Below are positions 8,224 to 17,627 of a stretch of 64,000 nucleotides of DNA, in pieces; the first letter of the stretch is position 1, and the number at the start of each line of letters is the position of its first letter. The stretch lies in contig NZ_JYJA01000030.1 in assembly GCF_000956465.1 (NCBI RefSeq), positions 62,001 through 126,000 of the forward strand, in the 5' to 3' direction. The notes under the pieces were generated by a model. That model saw only the letters and a list, made by a program, of their open reading frames with translations. It searched no databases and had not been told where the DNA came from. Origin of the DNA: Microbacterium trichothecenolyticum. Its GTDB lineage: Bacteria > Actinomycetota > Actinomycetes > Actinomycetales > Microbacteriaceae. The position numbers and the translations under genes were made by a program.

Positions 8224-8424
8224 ATGGGATTCATGGAAGACGCGAAGGAGACGGCCGAGGCCGTCGGCGAGAAGATCAAAGACGCGTGGGAAGACACCAC
8301 CGATCGAGTCGGGGACAAGGTCGACGAGATGAAGGCTGATGCCAACGTCAAGAAGGCCGAAGCGGAGCGCGACTCGGTGAAAACGCGCAACGACATCAAG
8401 GAAGACCTGCGGGACAGCACCTGA
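8224..8424 (+). CDS. Small charged stress-type protein (CsbD/YtxH-like)
   Basis: The 66-residue product is almost all Lys, Glu, Asp and Ala in amphipathic helix pattern (ETAEAVGEKIKDAWEDTTDR), like CsbD-type or LEA-like stress proteins. No membrane segment is seen. GAGAGGAGA stands just before ATG 8224, a strong ribosome site that fits high expression. A bidirectional terminator follows at 8437. Function is inferred only from composition and size. Confidence 0.7.
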   Translation: MGFMEDAKETAEAVGEKIKDAWEDTTDRVGDKVDEMKADANVKKAEAERDSVKTRNDIKEDLRDST

Positions 8425-8436
8425 TCCGCAGACGAT

Positions 8437-8472
8437 GAAAGCGGAGCCGACCGGGGGGCCGGCTCCGCTTTC
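8437..8472. terminator. Bidirectional terminator between convergent genes
   Basis: GAAAGCGGAGCC (8437-8448) pairs perfectly with GGCTCCGCTTTC (8461-8472). It lies between the converging ends at 8424 and 8496, so it can serve both. Confidence 0.85.
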
Positions 8473-8495
8473 GCTGTGTCGCGCGTGCGGGAGAC

Positions 8496-9440
8496 TCAGT
8501 CGATCGCGGCGATGCGCCACGAAGCGGTGACGGATGCCTCGGGCTCTATGACGATCAGCCCCGCGTCGTAGTCGTACGACCCGGCGTTGAACGCGTCGGG
8601 CGCGCACGTCATGGGCTCGACGGCGAGACCGAGGCGACTCTGTGCGGGGTCGGGCTTGTCGGCCGTGTGGATCTGGACCCACGGGCACGCCGCATCCCAT
8701 GACATCTCGACACCCGAGCCCGCGGCATCCGTCACGCGCACCGTGGCGGTGCCATCGGAGTCGCGGATGAGTCCCGAGTACGCGTGGTCGATCTCGGCCG
8801 CGCCGATCTCGCGGGCGGAGCGGAAGTCGAAGCGCTGCGGGTCGTCGGCGTCGACGGCGACGAGGTCGGTCGGGATGAGGCGATCAGGCGTGACCGCGAG
8901 CACCTGAGCGGCGGGCAGCTCGAGCGTCCAGCCGTCGACGCGGCCGTCACCGGCGACGAGGTACGGGTGCGGGCCGGTGCCCCACGGGGCGGACTCGTCG
9001 CTCTCGTTGTGCGCCGTCACCGACTGCGTGAGGCCGTCGGGGCCGAGCGAGAACGTCGTGGTGACCACGAGGCGCCACGGGAAGAACGTCTGCGGCTGGA
9101 TGACGGCCGTCAGCGTCACGTGGTCGGGGCCCTTGTCGATCGCCTCGAAGTCGAGCCAGGTGGCGAGGCCGTGCAGCGCGTGCGAACGCGCGGGCTCGGT
9201 GAGCGGAAGCTGGAAGTCGCGGCCGCCGAACGAGTAGCGTCCGTCGACCACGCGGTTCGGCCAGGGGGCGAGGGTCGCGCCGCGGTGCGCGGGACGCACC
9301 TCGTCGGCCTCGAACGGCACGACGAGGTCGCGGCCGCGATACGTGAGCGAGCGGAGCGTCGCTCCGACGCTCGCCACGACGGCTTCGTAGTCGCCGGCGC
9401 GCAGGGCGTGCTGGGTTCCGGATGCGGGGGGACGTGCCAT
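8496..9440 (-). CDS. Aldose 1-epimerase family protein
   Basis: The 314-residue protein has the galactose-mutarotase-like fold markers: PWPNRV near residue 59-64, ARSHALHG with the first His near 90, GTGPHPYL with the catalytic His near 155, and AVEPMT with the catalytic Glu near 273. It should interconvert anomers of a free sugar in the cytoplasm. Position beside the arabinose locus suggests L-arabinose or a related pentose as substrate, but the gene is separated from the ara operon by a strong terminator and probably has its own promoter. No signal peptide is present. Confidence 0.87.
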   Translation of the reverse strand: MARPPASGTQHALRAGDYEAVVASVGATLRSLTYRGRDLVVPFEADEVRPAHRGATLAPWPNRVVDGRYSFGGRDFQLPLTEPARSHALHGLATWLDFEAIDKGPDHVTLTAVIQPQTFFPWRLVVTTTFSLGPDGLTQSVTAHNESDESAPWGTGPHPYLVAGDGRVDGWTLELPAAQVLAVTPDRLIPTDLVAVDADDPQRFDFRSAREIGAAEIDHAYSGLIRDSDGTATVRVTDAAGSGVEMSWDAACPWVQIHTADKPDPAQSRLGLAVEPMTCAPDAFNAGSYDYDAGLIVIEPEASVTASWRIAAID

Positions 9441-9530
9441 GGGTTTTCGATCCTCTTCACGGGAGCGGGGACGTTGTCACAGTAGTTCGCGCGGCACGTG
9501 GCGGGCCAATCGGCCGAGGCGCCACGCGTG

Positions 9531-9566
9531 GTGAGGGGCTCGCGTCCGAAGACGCGAACCCCTCAC
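9531..9566 (-). terminator. Terminator of the ara/GH43 operon
   Basis: GTGAGGGGCTCGCGTC (9531-9546) and GACGCGAACCCCTCAC (9551-9566) form a 16-bp stem with one G-U pair and a UUCG loop on the minus strand. It follows the GH43 stop at 9574. Confidence 0.9.
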
Positions 9567-9573
9567 GAGTGCG

Positions 9574-12552
9574 CTAGTTGCAGCCGGCTGCGGCGACCGT
9601 GACGGTGGACGCGTGGCTCCGGCCGTCCGCGGACTGGGCGGTGATCGACACGGTGTCTGCGGCGATCGAGGCCAGGCGCGTGGTGAACGTGGCGGAGGCG
9701 CTCTTGCCCGCGGCGACGGTGACCGTCTTCGAGCCGTAGGCGCCTGCGATCACGATCGTGGCTGCGACATCGTCGCGGTTGGTGACGGTCAGGACCTCGG
9801 TCACCTTTCCGGCGACGCACCGCGTGGTGCCGGTCGCTGTGATGTCGAGGGCGATCGACACCGCCGCCGACGTCGAGGTCTTCACGAGCCCGTCTGCGTA
9901 GCCGTCGTAGTGCGCGGTGACGCTGCCGACTCCTGCGGGAGCCGTGACGGACGCCGAGGCATCCTCCAGGTCGACCGTCTTGCTCCACGAACCACCCGAG
10001 AAGGTCACGGTGCCGACGACGTCGCCGCCGTCCGCCGCCTCGACCTCGGCCGTCAGCGTGCTGCCCGAAGCCGAGAGCGAGGTCGTCGAGGCGACGGCCT
10101 TCACGCCGGACCACTCGTGCATCGCGGTGAGCACCGACTGCGTGACGCTGACGAACGCTCCGTGGCGAGGGCTGGCGGGCAGTCCGCCGACGGGGCGGAC
10201 GTTCCATGCGGCACGCTGGGAGAGCCGATCGGACTGCTGGCTCGACGCGATCGCCGCGCCGGTCGTCAGGAACGCCCGGTATCCACCCGCGCTGTAGTTG
10301 TCGACGAGGAACACGTACCCGTCGCCGGCGTTGTTCGGGTCGCCCTCGTTGAGCTTGATGATCTCGGGACCTTCACCGGCCTGGCCGGTCTCGAGGCTCG
10401 TCATGCGGGTGTCGGTGAGCTGCCACGTCGAGTTCGGGTCGGCCGTCCAGCTGGACTGCGTCGTCGGCGCGGTGAGCACCTTCGAGCGCTCGAGGAAGAT
10501 GTCCTTGCCTGCCTCGAGAGGGCCTGCGGCACCACCCTCCTCGTTCTTGGTGAACCGGTAGTAGTAGTCGCCGATCTTCGTGACGGTCGAGTCGATCCGG
10601 GCGTAACCGGTGTCCTGCCAGCTCGCCGGCGGGTACGTGTACGTCTTGAAGTCGCGCGTCAGGACGTAGAACATGCGGGCGTACAGCTTGTCGGAGTTCG
10701 TGTGGGTCGCGTCCGAGTACAGGCGCGAGGCGAAGAACACCACATAGGACTGCAGCTCGTCGTCCCAGTACGCCTCAGGCGCCCAGGTCATGCCGGCCGC
10801 GGGCTGGTTGATCGTGATGCCCGTGTTCTCGCCGTTGGTGCGCTTCCAGTCCACCAGGTCGGTGGACTCCCACACCTCGATCTTGAGGCTGCCCTCAGAC
10901 TGGGCCGGACCCCAGCCTGTTCCGCAGCTGATGCAGAGGTCGGTGGCGACCATGTAGTACTTGTCGCCGTCCTTGGAACGCAGGATGTAGGGGTCGCGGA
11001 GCCCCTTCGTGTCGGCCGTCGACGTGATCACGGCGTTGCCGCCGTTGACCGGCGAGAACGTGAAGAAGTCGTTGCCCGACGTCGCCGCCTGGTAGATCTT
11101 CTCGTCGCCGTCCGACTTGAAGTAGGCCGCCGCGTAGCCGGCGTCGGGAGCCCAGCGGCCCTTCTCCGCCACGGTCACCCCGAAGGTGCGCTCCGCCGTC
11201 TGGCCGTTGAGCGTCGCGCGAGCGGTGAGGGTGACCTCGCGGTCGCCCTCGCCGTACGCGGGACGCGTTACGATGCCGCCACCCGCGTACGGGTCTGCTG
11301 CACCGACGGCGGGCGCCGCGTACGCGGCATCCGTCTCGGTCACGAGGGCGTCGTCGGACGACGTCCAGGTGATCGCGGCGCCGTTGATCGCGCCCTTCGT
11401 CGCCAGCGGCAGGTTCTCGGTCGTGCGCGTCGCGAGCGAGATGGCATCGAGGTCTGCCGACACCGACGGCGCCAGCACGATGACATCGAACGTCAGGGCC
11501 CCCAGCGACGTCGTCGCGGTGAGTGTGACGGGGGTGTTCTCGATGATCGAGCGCGAGACGACTCCGGCCGTCGAGACGATCGACGGCGCAGACGACGCCC
11601 ACGAGAGCGCCACGCCGTTGACCGTCGACGGCAGAATCAGGTTGCTCGAGACGCCGTCGAGCGATGAGTTCGCCCCGAGCATCGTCGCGAGCACGTCTCC
11701 GCGCAGCAGGGCCGAGGTCGCAGCGGTCTTCTCCGCAGCAGTCGGCATGCTCGACGACACCTCCTCGGCCGTGAGCGCCACATCCCAGAACTTGACGTCG
11801 GAGACGTCGGCGCGCAGCAGCGGGTCGCCCTGGTAGAGCGACCGGCCCAGGTAGCCCAGCACGTCGCCGCTCGGGATGATCGAGCTCATCGCACGGGTGT
11901 GGGCGAGCGTCGAGATGACCGCACCGTCGCGGTACAGCGTCAGCGTGTTGCCCGAGCCCACCATGGTGAGCGTGGTGAAGCCGGGGTTGAGGCCGCCGCC
12001 CGCCGGAAGCCGGCTCTCGCCGTTGTCGGTGCCCGACTTCACGCGGATGGCCGACAGCACCTGGTTGGTGTAACCACCCTGCGACGAGCGGGGGCTGAGG
12101 AAGATGTGGTTGCCGAGTTGGGTCGTGTTCCACGGTCCGACGCCGTCGCCGATGACCCAGCCGAAGTGGTTCGCCGATGTCTGGGTCGAGACCGTGTACT
12201 CGACGGTGAAGTTGTTGTCGGTGCCCGTCACGAGACCCTTCGGCAGCGACGCGTAGCCGTCGGCCTTGAAGCGCAGCACGTCGTCGCCGCCGGCGTCGAC
12301 GAACGACGCGTCGGTGAGGTTGGTGAGCGTCGCGTTGCGGCCGTTGCCCGACACGTCGATCAGGCTCGTGCCGGAGTGCGTCATGTCGTAGTGGGCGGAG
12401 GGCGCCGGCACGTCGGCCGCGTACGCCGCGACCGGAGCCGAGAGGCCGATCGTCGTCACGGCCAGCGCGCCGACCACGGATGCCGCGATGGTGCGCCGTG
12501 CGGTGGGCCGCCGTGTTCCGTTCCGAGGGAGGGTGGAGCGATGTCTCTTCAT
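9574..12552 (-). CDS. Secreted multidomain GH43 glycoside hydrolase
   Basis: The 992-residue exoenzyme has a Sec signal peptide (cut after about 45, AYA), a LamG/concanavalin-like domain (about 50-260, starting HYDMTHSG...DVSGNGRNATL), two atypical bacterial Ig-like domains with SWASS/TWTSS motifs (about 285-455), a GH43 five-blade catalytic domain (about 465-810), another Ig-like domain (about 815-900) and the locus-specific C-terminal module (911-992, from RCVAGK to CN). Catalytic-region markers are GLRDPYI, WAPEAYWD and GEGPEI, which hold the usual Asp and Glu of GH43. Arabinofuranosidase or arabinanase activity is inferred from context. It is the last gene after araA and has no LacI-type site of its own. 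Confidence 0.9.
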   Translation of the reverse strand: MKRHRSTLPRNGTRRPTARRTIAASVVGALAVTTIGLSAPVAAYAADVPAPSAHYDMTHSGTSLIDVSGNGRNATLTNLTDASFVDAGGDDVLRFKADGYASLPKGLVTGTDNNFTVEYTVSTQTSANHFGWVIGDGVGPWNTTQLGNHIFLSPRSSQGGYTNQVLSAIRVKSGTDNGESRLPAGGGLNPGFTTLTMVGSGNTLTLYRDGAVISTLAHTRAMSSIIPSGDVLGYLGRSLYQGDPLLRADVSDVKFWDVALTAEEVSSSMPTAAEKTAATSALLRGDVLATMLGANSSLDGVSSNLILPSTVNGVALSWASSAPSIVSTAGVVSRSIIENTPVTLTATTSLGALTFDVIVLAPSVSADLDAISLATRTTENLPLATKGAINGAAITWTSSDDALVTETDAAYAAPAVGAADPYAGGGIVTRPAYGEGDREVTLTARATLNGQTAERTFGVTVAEKGRWAPDAGYAAAYFKSDGDEKIYQAATSGNDFFTFSPVNGGNAVITSTADTKGLRDPYILRSKDGDKYYMVATDLCISCGTGWGPAQSEGSLKIEVWESTDLVDWKRTNGENTGITINQPAAGMTWAPEAYWDDELQSYVVFFASRLYSDATHTNSDKLYARMFYVLTRDFKTYTYPPASWQDTGYARIDSTVTKIGDYYYRFTKNEEGGAAGPLEAGKDIFLERSKVLTAPTTQSSWTADPNSTWQLTDTRMTSLETGQAGEGPEIIKLNEGDPNNAGDGYVFLVDNYSAGGYRAFLTTGAAIASSQQSDRLSQRAAWNVRPVGGLPASPRHGAFVSVTQSVLTAMHEWSGVKAVASTTSLSASGSTLTAEVEAADGGDVVGTVTFSGGSWSKTVDLEDASASVTAPAGVGSVTAHYDGYADGLVKTSTSAAVSIALDITATGTTRCVAGKVTEVLTVTNRDDVAATIVIAGAYGSKTVTVAAGKSASATFTTRLASIAADTVSITAQSADGRSHASTVTVAAAGCN

Positions 12553-12643
12553 CGAGCTTTCCTGTTCGTTCGGGTGGCGACGTCGCCGGACGGGGCGCGT
12601 CAGTTCGGGTGCGGTGTTCGGTTGTGCGGTGGTGGAACGGGGA

Positions 12644-12684
12644 TGCCGCGGGGCGCTCGGACCGGATCCGGACGCCCCGCGGCA
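12644..12684 (-). terminator. Hairpin after araA (partial terminator)
   Basis: TGCCGCGGGGCG (12644-12655) pairs perfectly with CGCCCCGCGGCA (12673-12684). It stands between araA and the GH43 gene and lacks a T tract, so it may only reduce read-through into the GH43 gene. Confidence 0.65.
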
Positions 12685-12690
12685 GGTGGA

Positions 12691-14202
12691 TCAGAGGCCT
12701 TGGGCGAGGCGGTAGTAGGCCTGGTTCCAGCGCAGCTCGCGCCGGAAGCCGCGGACGGTGGTGTCCTCGTCGATGACGACGAGCTCGGTCTTCGCGATCT
12801 CGGCGAAGTCGCGGAACACCTCGATGCCGACCGCGGTCGACATCACGGTGTGGTGCGCGGCGCCGGCCTCCAGCCAGCACGCGGCACTGGTTGCGAAGTC
12901 GGGCTGCGGCTTCCACACGGCGCGCCCCACGGGAAGGTTCGGCAGGTCGGGGGCCTCGACGTTGGTGACCACGTTCGCGACGAGCCGGAACCGGTCGCGC
13001 ATGTCGCTCATCGCCACCACCACGGCGGGGCCGGGGTCGGCGGTGAACACCAGCCGCACCGGGTCGTCCTTGCCGCCGATGCCGAGCGCGTGGATCTCCA
13101 GACGCGCCTTCGCGGAGCTCAGCGTCGGAGAGACCTCGAGCATGTGGGCGCCGAGGATCTTCTCATCCCCCGCGACCAGGTCGTACGTGTAGTCCTCCAT
13201 CAGCGACGCGCCGCCGGGAAGGCCCGCGCCCATCACATTGGCGACACGCACCAAGATCGCGGTCTTCCAGTCGCCCTCGGCGCCGAACCCGTACCCGTCG
13301 GCCATGAGGCGCTGCACCCCGAGACCGGGAAGCTGCTTCAGACCGCCGAGGTCCTCGAAGCTCGTGGTGAAGGCACCGAACCCGCCCTCCTCCAGGAACG
13401 AGCGCAGCCCGAGCTCGATCGCCGCGCCGTCACGCAGCGACTGGTGCCGCTCCGCGCCCGGCTTGAGCTCGTCGGCGACGTCGTACTCGTCGAGGTACAC
13501 CTGCACCAGCGCATCGATGTCGGCGTCGGACGCGGCATCGACGGCCTCCACCAGCTCGTTCACACCCCACGTGTTCACCTGCACCCCGAACCGCAGCTCG
13601 GCCTCGGTCTTGTCGCCCTCGGTGACGGCGACGTAGCGCATGTTGTCACCGAAGCGGGCGAGCTTCAGGGTGCGCGCGGCGGCCCAGCCGGCGGCGGCGC
13701 GCTGCCAGTCCTCGATCTGCTGCCGGACCGCCGGGTTGGACACGTGACCGACGACGGTCTTGCGGGCCACCCCGAGACGGGTCTGGATGTAGCCGAACTC
13801 GCGGTCGCCGTGCGCAGCCTGGTTCAGGTTCATGAAGTCGAAGTCGATGTCGGCCCACGGCAGCTCGACGTTCGCCTGCGTGTGCAGGTGCAGCAGCGGC
13901 TTCGCCAGCGCGTCCAGCCCCGAGATCCACATCTTCGCCGGGCTGAAGGTGTGCATCCACGAGATCACACCGATCACATCGTCACGGCCGTTGACCTCGA
14001 GGGCGAGACGGCGGATCGAATCCGAATCCTTCAGGACCGGCTTCCACACCACCTTCACCGGCAGACCGCCGAGGCCGTCGACGACGGCCTGGGACTGCTC
14101 CGCGACCTGGCGGAGCGTCTCCTCGCCGTACAGGTTCTGACTGCCGGTGACGAACCACACCTCATACGAATCGAGCGTGGTGGAGAGGGGCGAGCGGGTC
14201 AT
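12691..14202 (-). CDS. araA: L-arabinose isomerase
   Basis: AraA converts L-arabinose to L-ribulose in the cytoplasm, the first catabolic step. The 503-residue length is normal. Diagnostic segments are present: [12 protein letters not shown] near residue 17, [12 protein letters not shown] near 82, [11 protein letters not shown] with a metal-binding Glu near 306, EDYTYD with the second Glu, GAHMLEV with a His, and EAGAAHHTV with the last His ligand region near 447. AAGGAAG precedes ATG 14202. It lies 37 bases after araB in an araD-araB-araA order and should be co-transcribed with the transporter from 21441. Confidence 0.97.
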   Translation of the reverse strand: MTRSPLSTTLDSYEVWFVTGSQNLYGEETLRQVAEQSQAVVDGLGGLPVKVVWKPVLKDSDSIRRLALEVNGRDDVIGVISWMHTFSPAKMWISGLDALAKPLLHLHTQANVELPWADIDFDFMNLNQAAHGDREFGYIQTRLGVARKTVVGHVSNPAVRQQIEDWQRAAAGWAAARTLKLARFGDNMRYVAVTEGDKTEAELRFGVQVNTWGVNELVEAVDAASDADIDALVQVYLDEYDVADELKPGAERHQSLRDGAAIELGLRSFLEEGGFGAFTTSFEDLGGLKQLPGLGVQRLMADGYGFGAEGDWKTAILVRVANVMGAGLPGGASLMEDYTYDLVAGDEKILGAHMLEVSPTLSSAKARLEIHALGIGGKDDPVRLVFTADPGPAVVVAMSDMRDRFRLVANVVTNVEAPDLPNLPVGRAVWKPQPDFATSAACWLEAGAAHHTVMSTAVGIEVFRDFAEIAKTELVVIDEDTTVRGFRRELRWNQAYYRLAQGL

Positions 14203-14239
14203 GGTCTTCCTTCAGATCTGGCAGGGGTGGTGACCGGCG

Positions 14240-15841
14240 TCACAGCTTCGCCGCGATCGCGGCGCGCTCGATCGACAGGCCTGCACGGTAGCGGGAGAGG
14301 TACGCGGCGAAGCCGGGCACATCCTCCGCATCGGGCTCGAGGGAATCGAACCCGGCGTGCGCGAAGACGCGCTCCGTGAGGAACACATCGAGGTCCGAGT
14401 CCGCCGTGTCGACGGCGAACGCGGCGAGGACGGCGATGCCCCAGGCACCGCCCTCGGAAGCGGTGTCGGCCACCGCGACCGGCGCGCCGAGCGCGCCGGC
14501 GAGGAATCGCTGGGCGACTCCTGCCGTGCGGAAGACGCCGCCATGGGCGTACATCCGGTCCAGAGCGACTCCCTCCGCTTCGAGCACGCGCATGCCCAGT
14601 GCGAGCGTGCCGAACACGCCGTACAGCTGCGCGCGCATGAAGTTCGCAAGGGTGAAACGGCTGTCGGGCGTGCGGACGAACAGCGGGCGGCCCTCCGGCA
14701 GCCCGGCGATCGGTTCACCGGAGAGGTGGTTGTATGCCAGCAGTCCCCCGGCGTCGGGGTCGCCGTCGAGCGCCTCGCGGAACAGCACCTCGAAGACCTC
14801 GTCCGCGTCCAGGCCACCGCCGGCGATCGTGGCGAACTGCTCGAACAATCCGACCCAGGCCGCGAGCTCGCTCGCGCCGTTGTTGCAGTGCACCATCGCG
14901 ACCGGGTCGCCGGCGGGCGTCATCACGAGGTCGAGCTCGTCGTGCGCTTCGCGCAGCGGGCGCTCCAGCACCACCATCGCGAAGATGCTCGTGCCCGCAC
15001 TGACATTGCCCGTGCGCGGGGCGACCGAATTGGTCGCGACCATCCCGGTGCCGGCATCGCCTTCGGGCGGGCAGAAAGGGATGCCGGGGCGCAGCGCGCC
15101 CGACGGATCCAGAAGTCGCGCACCCTCGGCGCTCAGCTCGCCCGCGGGCCGGCCCGCGACGAGCACCTCGGGCAGGAGGGCGGAGACGTCGAGACCGGGC
15201 GCGCGGTCCGAGACGAGCCGGTCGAACTTCTGGAGCATGCCCGCGTCGTACCCGCGGGTCGCCGCGTCGATCGGGAACATGCCCGACGCGTCGCCGATGC
15301 CCAGCACCGCACGGCCGGTGAGCTTCCAGTGCACGTAGCCGGCCAGGGTGTTGAGGAACCGGATGTCGGCGACATGGTCCTCTTCGTTCAGGACGGCCTG
15401 GTACAGGTGCGCGATCGACCAGCGCAGCGGGATATTGGTGCCGAACAGCTCGGACAGCACCGCCGCGGCGCGCTCGGTCGAGGTGTTGCGCCAGGTGCGG
15501 AACGGCGTGAGCAGCTCACCCTCGGCGTCGAACGCGAGGTACCCGTGCATCATCGCCGAGACACCTATCGCCCCGAACGTCTCAGGCACCACACCGTAGG
15601 TGCCGCGGACCTCATCCACGAGCGCGGCGTACGCGGCCTGCAGCCCCGACCAGACGTCGTCGAGCGCGTACGTCCAGTTGCGGTCCTGCAGGCGGTTCTC
15701 CCACGCGTGCGATCCGGTCGCGTAGACGCGAGACGGGTCGTCGAGGTCGATCAGGCACGCCTTGATGCGCGTCGAGCCGAACTCGACGCCGAGCGCTGTG
15801 CGACCCGCGCGGATCGCCTGAGCCGCGGCATCCGTCATCAT
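14240..15841 (-). CDS. araB: L-ribulokinase (FGGY family)
   Basis: AraB phosphorylates L-ribulose with ATP to L-ribulose 5-phosphate. The 533-residue protein begins with the FGGY phosphate loop GVEFGSTRIKACLID near residues 18-32, and has the C-terminal ATP-binding Gly-rich MYAHGGVFRTAGVAQ near 436-450, followed by a GGAWGIAVLAA helix. The start ATG at 15841 overlaps the araD stop (ATGA), so the two are translationally coupled; a second in-frame ATG follows at once. Length is close to that of other actinobacterial AraB proteins. Cytoplasmic. Confidence 0.96.
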   Translation of the reverse strand: MMTDAAAQAIRAGRTALGVEFGSTRIKACLIDLDDPSRVYATGSHAWENRLQDRNWTYALDDVWSGLQAAYAALVDEVRGTYGVVPETFGAIGVSAMMHGYLAFDAEGELLTPFRTWRNTSTERAAAVLSELFGTNIPLRWSIAHLYQAVLNEEDHVADIRFLNTLAGYVHWKLTGRAVLGIGDASGMFPIDAATRGYDAGMLQKFDRLVSDRAPGLDVSALLPEVLVAGRPAGELSAEGARLLDPSGALRPGIPFCPPEGDAGTGMVATNSVAPRTGNVSAGTSIFAMVVLERPLREAHDELDLVMTPAGDPVAMVHCNNGASELAAWVGLFEQFATIAGGGLDADEVFEVLFREALDGDPDAGGLLAYNHLSGEPIAGLPEGRPLFVRTPDSRFTLANFMRAQLYGVFGTLALGMRVLEAEGVALDRMYAHGGVFRTAGVAQRFLAGALGAPVAVADTASEGGAWGIAVLAAFAVDTADSDLDVFLTERVFAHAGFDSLEPDAEDVPGFAAYLSRYRAGLSIERAAIAAKL

Positions 15842-16557
15842 CGCTCGCCCTCCGCGTCCCGGCGCTCGTCCGAGGACTGGCCGTACACGTTCTGGTAGCG
15901 GTCGTACAGGCGGTCGATCGCATCCTGCGGGATGGGGATGAGGGGGCCGGCCTCACGCGCATAGTGCACGGTGCGGGCGACGTCCTCGACCATGACCGCG
16001 GCCTTGACCGCATCCTTGGCCGACGTGCCGATCGTGAACGGCCCGTGGTTCTGCATCAGCACCGCACGCGAGCGGTGCCCGGTCAACGTCTCGACGATGC
16101 CCCGGCCGATCGAGTCGTCGCCGATGATCGCGAACGGACCGACCGGGATCGGACCGCCGAACTCGTCGGCCATCGCCGTGATCACACACGGGATCTCCTC
16201 GCCGCGCGCCGCCCACGCCACCGCGAACGTCGAGTGGGTGTGCACCACTCCCCCGACCTCCGGTATGTTGCGGTACACGTACGCGTGCGCCGCGGTGTCG
16301 CTCGACGGGCTGCGGTCGCTGCCCGGCGTGCCGGGCACCACATTGCCGTCCAGGTCGCACAGGATCATGTTCTCGGGCGTCAGGTCGTCGTACGAGACGC
16401 CCGACGGCTTGATCACGAACAGGTCGGCACCCGGCACACGACCGGACACGTTCCCACCCGTCCACACGATCAGGTTGTAGCGCACCAGCTCCGCGTGCAG
16501 CTTCGCGACATCGGCGCGGACGGCATCGATCGACGCCTGAAGGTTCTCGTTCGACAT
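15838..16557 (-). CDS. araD: L-ribulose-5-phosphate 4-epimerase
   Basis: AraD converts L-ribulose 5-phosphate to D-xylulose 5-phosphate, which enters the pentose phosphate pathway. The 239-residue class II aldolase-like protein shows WTGGNVSGR near residues 32-40, KPSGVSYDDL near 50-59, the zinc ligands in VVHTHSTFA near 101-109, and a third His in LMQNHGPF. ATG 16557 shares one base with the stop of the upstream permease (TGATG) and has GAAGGAGG before it. Overlaps on both sides place it firmly within the transporter-ara operon. Confidence 0.96.
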   Translation of the reverse strand: MSNENLQASIDAVRADVAKLHAELVRYNLIVWTGGNVSGRVPGADLFVIKPSGVSYDDLTPENMILCDLDGNVVPGTPGSDRSPSSDTAAHAYVYRNIPEVGGVVHTHSTFAVAWAARGEEIPCVITAMADEFGGPIPVGPFAIIGDDSIGRGIVETLTGHRSRAVLMQNHGPFTIGTSAKDAVKAAVMVEDVARTVHYAREAGPLIPIPQDAIDRLYDRYQNVYGQSSDERRDAEGER

Positions 16558-17627
16558 CAGCTCGACCTCCTTCGCGTCAGCACCCGCTGCAGCAGCACGA
16601 AGGCGAGCAGCACGGCTCCGGTGATGATCGTCAGGTATTCGGGGTTGATGGTGCCGTCCTTGGTGATGATGAGACGCAGCGCCGCGATCACGAACACGCC
16701 GACGATCGACCCGAGGATGTAGCCGTAGCCGCCGGTCAGCAGGGTGCCGCCGATGACGACGGCCGCGATGGCGTCGAGCTCCCATCCGATGCCGGTGACG
16801 TTCTGCGCCTTGCCGCCGACCTCGGCGGTGTACACGATCGCCGCGAGCCCCGACAGGGCACCCGAGACGATGTAGATCCAGACGCGGGTCCGCGAGACGG
16901 GAAGGCCCATCAGCTGGGCTGAAGACTCGTTGCCGCCGATCGCATAGACGGTGCGGCCCATGCGGGTGCGGTGCATGAAGAACAGTCCGCCGAGCACCAC
17001 CAGGACCGCGATGAGCAGACCCGGAGTGATCGTGAAGTCGTTGACCTTCGGACCGTCGATGAGCTTCCAGTCGGTGGCGAGGAGCAGGATGGGCGAGTCC
17101 TCGGGCGCGATCACCGGGGTGGTCGAGAGGATCGACGCGAGTCCGCGCGCGAGGAACATCATCGCGAGTGTCGCGATGAACGGCTGCACGTTGAAGTACT
17201 GGATCATGACGCCGGCGATGAGCCCGAAGACCGCGCCGAACACGATCATCAGCAGCATCGACAGCCAGCCGTTGACGCCGATGTTCATCAGCATCACGCC
17301 GGCGACCGAACTGAACGCGACGACGGCGCCGACCGAGAGGTCGATGCCTCCCGAGACGATCACGATGGTCATGCCGACCGCGAGGATGATGGTCGGCGCG
17401 AAGCTGACCAGCAGGCTCGACATCGTTCCCGCGTGGAACACGCGGCCGTACGCGATCTCCGCGTAGATGAGCATGCCGAACAGCAGCACCAGCGCCGTCA
17501 GCGTGGGGATGAGCGTCTGACTGCGCTCCCACAGCCGCGACAGGCGCGTGACGTTCTCCGCATTCTTGCTCTCGGGCAGATCGGCGACGGGCGGGACGGC
17601 TTCAGCGAGCGTGCGTGAAGTGCTCAT
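16557..17627 (-). CDS. Sugar ABC transporter permease (YjfF/AraZ-like)
   Basis: This 356-residue inner-membrane subunit has eight to ten hydrophobic segments and the RbsC-family signature VSGGIDLSVGAVVAFSS near residues 100-116, plus the conserved GGNESSAQLMGLPV loop that contacts the ATPase. Start ATG 17627 overlaps the preceding permease stop (ATGA). With the paralogous permease upstream it forms a heterodimeric channel, as in the YtfQRT-YjfF or AraUVWZ-type importers, which use two different permeases. Substrate is most likely L-arabinose, given araDBA directly downstream. Confidence 0.9.
   Translation of the reverse strand: MSTSRTLAEAVPPVADLPESKNAENVTRLSRLWERSQTLIPTLTALVLLFGMLIYAEIAYGRVFHAGTMSSLLVSFAPTIILAVGMTIVIVSGGIDLSVGAVVAFSSVAGVMLMNIGVNGWLSMLLMIVFGAVFGLIAGVMIQYFNVQPFIATLAMMFLARGLASILSTTPVIAPEDSPILLLATDWKLIDGPKVNDFTITPGLLIAVLVVLGGLFFMHRTRMGRTVYAIGGNESSAQLMGLPVSRTRVWIYIVSGALSGLAAIVYTAEVGGKAQNVTGIGWELDAIAAVVIGGTLLTGGYGYILGSIVGVFVIAALRLIITKDGTINPEYLTIITGAVLLAFVLLQRVLTRRRSS

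Noticed and set aside
9613..11667. Long plus-strand frame opposite the GH43 gene
   Set aside because: Arg/Gly/Val-rich translation with no domain pattern; it mirrors a well-supported GH43 gene and is typical of high-GC antisense frames.
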